NCBI GenBank assembly: GCA_018693105.1
Contig: JABHLN010000019.1
Location: forward strand, 1 to 45,523
Length of the DNA stretch: 45,523 nt
From: Desulfobacterales bacterium
GTDB lineage: Bacteria; Desulfobacterota; Desulfobacteria; Desulfobacterales; SURF-7
Direction of reading: 5' to 3'
Below the pieces are notes generated by a model that saw only the letters and a list, made by a program, of their open reading frames with translations, made no database searches and was not told the origin of the DNA. The position numbers and the translations under genes were made by a program. Positions 42,629-45,523 of this stretch are shown here, piece by piece (within the stretch, counting starts at the first letter, position 1; each line of letters starts with the position of its first letter).

Positions 42629-45151
42629 ATGATTCTGGACTTTTTGACAAAAATTATTGGAAGCAAGAACGATCGTGTTTTAAAAACCATGGAACCGATT
42701 GTTGAGACAATAAACAGCCTGGAATCTAAATTTCAGTTGATGAATGATACACAGTTGAAAGACCAGACAAGCATACTGAAGAAGCGCATAGAAGAAGGAG
42801 AAACACTTGATGAAGTACTCCCGGAAGCTTTTGCTACTGTCCGGGAGGCATCTTTTCGAGTGTTATCAATGCGTCATTTTGACGTTCAGCTTATAGGAGG
42901 ACTTACACTACATAATGGTAATATCGCAGAAATGAAAACAGGTGAAGGAAAAACACTTGGCGCAACACTTCCTGCGTATTTGAATGCCCTTACAGGCAAG
43001 GGTGTTCATATTATTACTGTGAATGATTATCTTGCAAAGCGTGATGCAGAATGGATGGGACAGCTATATAACTTTCTTGGTCTTTCTTTTGGAATAGTTG
43101 TTCATGGCCTTGATGATGAAGAAAGAAAGAAAGCATACGATGCGGATATTACATATGGTACAAATAACGAATTTGGTTTTGATTACCTTAGAGATAATAT
43201 GAAGTTTTATAAGGATTCACTTGTTCAGCGAGACCTGAACTTCGCAATCGTTGATGAGGTTGACAGTATATTGATTGACGAAGCCAGAACACCACTAATA
43301 ATTTCAGGTCCTGCAGAAAAATCAACAAGTCTTTATTATCAGGTAAATGGAATTATACCTTCGTTATCTCGAGAGGCCGATTACACTATTGATGAAAAAG
43401 CCAAGTCAGTAGTTTTGACTGAAGATGGAATTAAAAAGGCAGAAAAAAAACTACAGGTGGATAATCTTTATGATCCCAAAAGTATAGAACTTCTTCACCA
43501 CACAAACCAGGCATTAAAGGCGCATACTCTTTTTAAGAGAGATGTAGATTATATTGTAAAAAACGGTGAGGTTATTATTGTTGATGAGTTTACGGGACGT
43601 CTAATGCCGGGGCGTCGCTACAGTGAGGGACTTCATCAGGCTTTGGAAGCAAAGGAAGATGTTAAAATCGAAAATGAGAACCAGACCCTTGCTACCATAA
43701 CCTTTCAGAATTACTTTAGAATGTATAATAAACTTTCGGGTATGACAGGTACTGCTGATACTGAAGCATCAGAATTTAAAAAAATATACGATCTTGATGT
43801 ATTAGTTGTTCCTACAAATATGCCAATGATAAGAAAAGATTTTCCGGATGCGATTTATAAAACCAAGAAAGAAAAATATGAAGCTGTTATGGATGAAATA
43901 GTCAATCTTCATAAAAAAGGTCAACCTGTTTTAGTAGGAACTATTTCCATAGATGTTTCTGAAAGTTTGAGCAAAAAGCTTAAAAAAAGAGGCGTTAAAC
44001 ATGAAGTGCTTAATGCTAAAAACCACAGTAAAGAGGCCGAAATAGTATCGATGGCGGGGCAAAAAGGGTCGGTTACGATTTCTACAAACATGGCCGGTCG
44101 AGGTACTGATATCGTTTTGGGTGATGGTGTTACCGATGTCGATGGTCTTCATATACTAGGCACAGAAAGGCATGAAAGTAGACGGATTGATAATCAGTTG
44201 AGAGGACGCTCCGGCCGTCAAGGTGATCCAGGTTCATCACGTTTTTATATGTCTCTTGATGATGACCTGCTAAGGATATTCGGAGGTGAACGAATAACGT
44301 CTATTATGGAAAGGCTGGGCATGGAAGATGGTGAGCCGATAGAACATAATCTGATAAGTAAAGCAATCGAAAATGCTCAAAGCAAGGTAGAGGGACATAA
44401 TTTTGAAATACGTAAACAGTTAATTGATTACGATGATGTAATGAATCAGCAGAGAGAGGTGATATACCGGCAGCGACGTGAGGCTTTAAAGGGCGAAAAT
44501 CTGAGGCCTTCTATTGAAGCTATGATTGAAGATGTTTCATATAATATATCGAGTATGTATGCAGATGATAAAACGCATCCTGAAGAATGGGATCTGAAAA
44601 GCTTGAACGATGCAATATATAAGCAGTTTAATTTCAGGGCAAAAATGGATTCAGACACTTTAGACGGTTTAAACAACGATGGTCTGGCCCAGAGTATATT
44701 TGGCTCAGCAATTGAATTGTATGATCAAAGGGAAGAAATAATTGGAGAAAATGATTTCAGGCAGATTGAAAGTTTTGTTATGCTGCAGACGGTTGATTCA
44801 TTATGGAAAGATCATCTTCTTTCCATGGATCATTTAAAGGAGGGAATCGGTCTAAGAGGTTATGCCCAGCAGAACCCCCTTCTTATTTATAAAAAAGAAG
44901 GTTTTGAAATGTTTCAGGAAATGATTGAAAGGATTAAAGAAGAAACATTGAACATCCTCTTTAGAATTCAGGTTGCGGAGCCTGAAGTAATTGATGAATT
45001 AACTAAACCCGAAGAACAAAGCTTTACTCTCTCTCATGGAGATGAGGGTGAAAGAAAAAAACCTGTTAAAAGAGAAGGCGGAAAAATTGGAAGAAATTCT
45101 CCATGTTCTTGCGGAAGCGGGAAAAAATACAAAAAATGCTGTGGGGCATAA
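42629..45151 (+). CDS. secA: Preprotein translocase ATPase SecA
   Basis: 840 residues, full length. It has the ATP-binding loop [40 protein letters not shown], the motor word [38 protein letters not shown] and a C-terminal zinc-binding SEC-C motif [16 protein letters not shown]. It drives proteins through SecYEG. A GGGGGG-type ribosome site lies a few bases ahead of the ATG. Confidence 0.99.
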   Translation: MILDFLTKIIGSKNDRVLKTMEPIVETINSLESKFQLMNDTQLKDQTSILKKRIEEGETLDEVLPEAFATVREASFRVLSMRHFDVQLIGGLTLHNGNIAEMKTGEGKTLGATLPAYLNALTGKGVHIITVNDYLAKRDAEWMGQLYNFLGLSFGIVVHGLDDEERKKAYDADITYGTNNEFGFDYLRDNMKFYKDSLVQRDLNFAIVDEVDSILIDEARTPLIISGPAEKSTSLYYQVNGIIPSLSREADYTIDEKAKSVVLTEDGIKKAEKKLQVDNLYDPKSIELLHHTNQALKAHTLFKRDVDYIVKNGEVIIVDEFTGRLMPGRRYSEGLHQALEAKEDVKIENENQTLATITFQNYFRMYNKLSGMTGTADTEASEFKKIYDLDVLVVPTNMPMIRKDFPDAIYKTKKEKYEAVMDEIVNLHKKGQPVLVGTISIDVSESLSKKLKKRGVKHEVLNAKNHSKEAEIVSMAGQKGSVTISTNMAGRGTDIVLGDGVTDVDGLHILGTERHESRRIDNQLRGRSGRQGDPGSSRFYMSLDDDLLRIFGGERITSIMERLGMEDGEPIEHNLISKAIENAQSKVEGHNFEIRKQLIDYDDVMNQQREVIYRQRREALKGENLRPSIEAMIEDVSYNISSMYADDKTHPEEWDLKSLNDAIYKQFNFRAKMDSDTLDGLNNDGLAQSIFGSAIELYDQREEIIGENDFRQIESFVMLQTVDSLWKDHLLSMDHLKEGIGLRGYAQQNPLLIYKKEGFEMFQEMIERIKEETLNILFRIQVAEPEVIDELTKPEEQSFTLSHGDEGERKKPVKREGGKIGRNSPCSCGSGKKYKKCCGA

Positions 45152-45523
45152 AACAAGTGATTCTTTTTGTTTATAACGACTTATAATATCCTCATATAAT
45201 TTGTAATACATTTCACACAGAAATTCTTAATGACAGATAGGCTTTAACTCTGAACAATACAATGAATTGAATATTAAGGTTTTTAATGACCTATTGATTG
45301 TTTATTCAGAAATCATCCTGTTTGATATAAAATCATTTACAATCCAAAATCGTTTTTCTGACTTGATTTTTACACCTACAAATCATAATATTTATTATAT
45401 CTCACTTCATTATAAATGATTGTATTTTCTAGATTTTTCCCTCTATTTTCCCAAAACAAATTAATAAGACTAGTTATGGTTACTTTATCATGTTCTTTTT
45501 CTACGTCCCGAGCAATACGAAAC
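45152..45523. other. 3' flank of secA
   Basis: About 370 AT-rich bases. No hairpin terminator was found directly after secA. The last 147 bases hold an open minus-strand frame that runs off the window. Confidence 0.5.
45376..45522 (-). CDS. Possible 3' end of an unrecognised gene (runs off window)
   Basis: On the minus strand the frame is open from the window edge to a TAG at 45376-45378, 48 residues beginning FRIARDVEKEHDKVTITSLI. The charged, balanced composition is more protein-like than the random AT-rich frames nearby. I do not recognise a family, and an open frame of this length could occur by chance. Confidence 0.3.
   Translation of the reverse strand, partial: FRIARDVEKEHDKVTITSLINLFWENRGKNLENTIIYNEVRYNKYYDL

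Overview
This window looks like a chromosomal segment of an AT-rich, strictly anaerobic sulfate-reducing member of the Desulfobacterota (Desulfobacterales-like). The evidence is a genuine DsrC with both C-terminal cysteines, a heterodisulfide-reductase/NADH-dehydrogenase type electron-bifurcation gene set, two selenocysteine-coded proteins of the HdrA/MvhD type, and the folate C1 enzymes FolD and Fhs. No ribosomal RNA, tRNA, CRISPR array, phage or intact transposase was seen.

Left part (1-12.1 kb). A truncated TldD/PmbA-type gene, a nitrilase-superfamily amidase and a YjbQ-family protein come first. They are followed by a long minus-strand redox operon, read from 12046 down to 1807. Its order is: a 127-residue N-terminal HdrA fragment with an in-frame UGA (probable Sec), NuoE-like, NuoF-like, a 1085-residue NuoG-HdrA-HdrA fusion, MvhD with an in-frame UGA (probable Sec), two iron-sulfur proteins of the FlxC/FlxB kind, a FAD/NAD(P) protein of the FlxA kind, and dsrC. 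The fusion's first HdrA unit lacks the FAD-binding N-terminal part, and the small Sec protein is exactly that part, so the first HdrA appears split into two polypeptides. The set has two separate NAD(H)-type flavin sites (NuoF and FlxA) and no HdrB or HdrC. I infer an electron bifurcating or confurcating complex between NAD(P)H, ferredoxin and a thiol/disulfide carrier, with DsrC as the obvious candidate.

Control region (12.3-17.1 kb). Upstream, on the same strand, lie a histidine kinase with an N-terminal Rossmann-like domain and a cysteine/histidine-rich PAS domain, an overlapping NtrC-type sigma-54 activator, and a response regulator with two receiver domains joined by a cysteine-containing linker. 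A very good sigma-54 promoter precedes the last of these. This resembles a dedicated redox-signalling system for the operon.

Middle and right part (18-45.2 kb). Mostly housekeeping and transport genes: a LysM lytic transglycosylase, argC, a complete branched-chain amino-acid ABC transporter (livK-H-M-G-F) with an attenuator-like hairpin after livK, a phenylacetate-CoA-ligase-like protein with a degenerate nucleotide loop, folD, a rhomboid-fold protein, an HD-domain protein, purH split into two genes, an RNB-family exoribonuclease, an asymmetric heterodimeric ABC exporter, fhs, an M23 peptidase and secA.

Several families of small non-coding inverted-terminal elements (125-160 bp) are scattered through the intergenic spaces, often directly at stop codons or terminators. 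Three of the families share core words although their ends differ.
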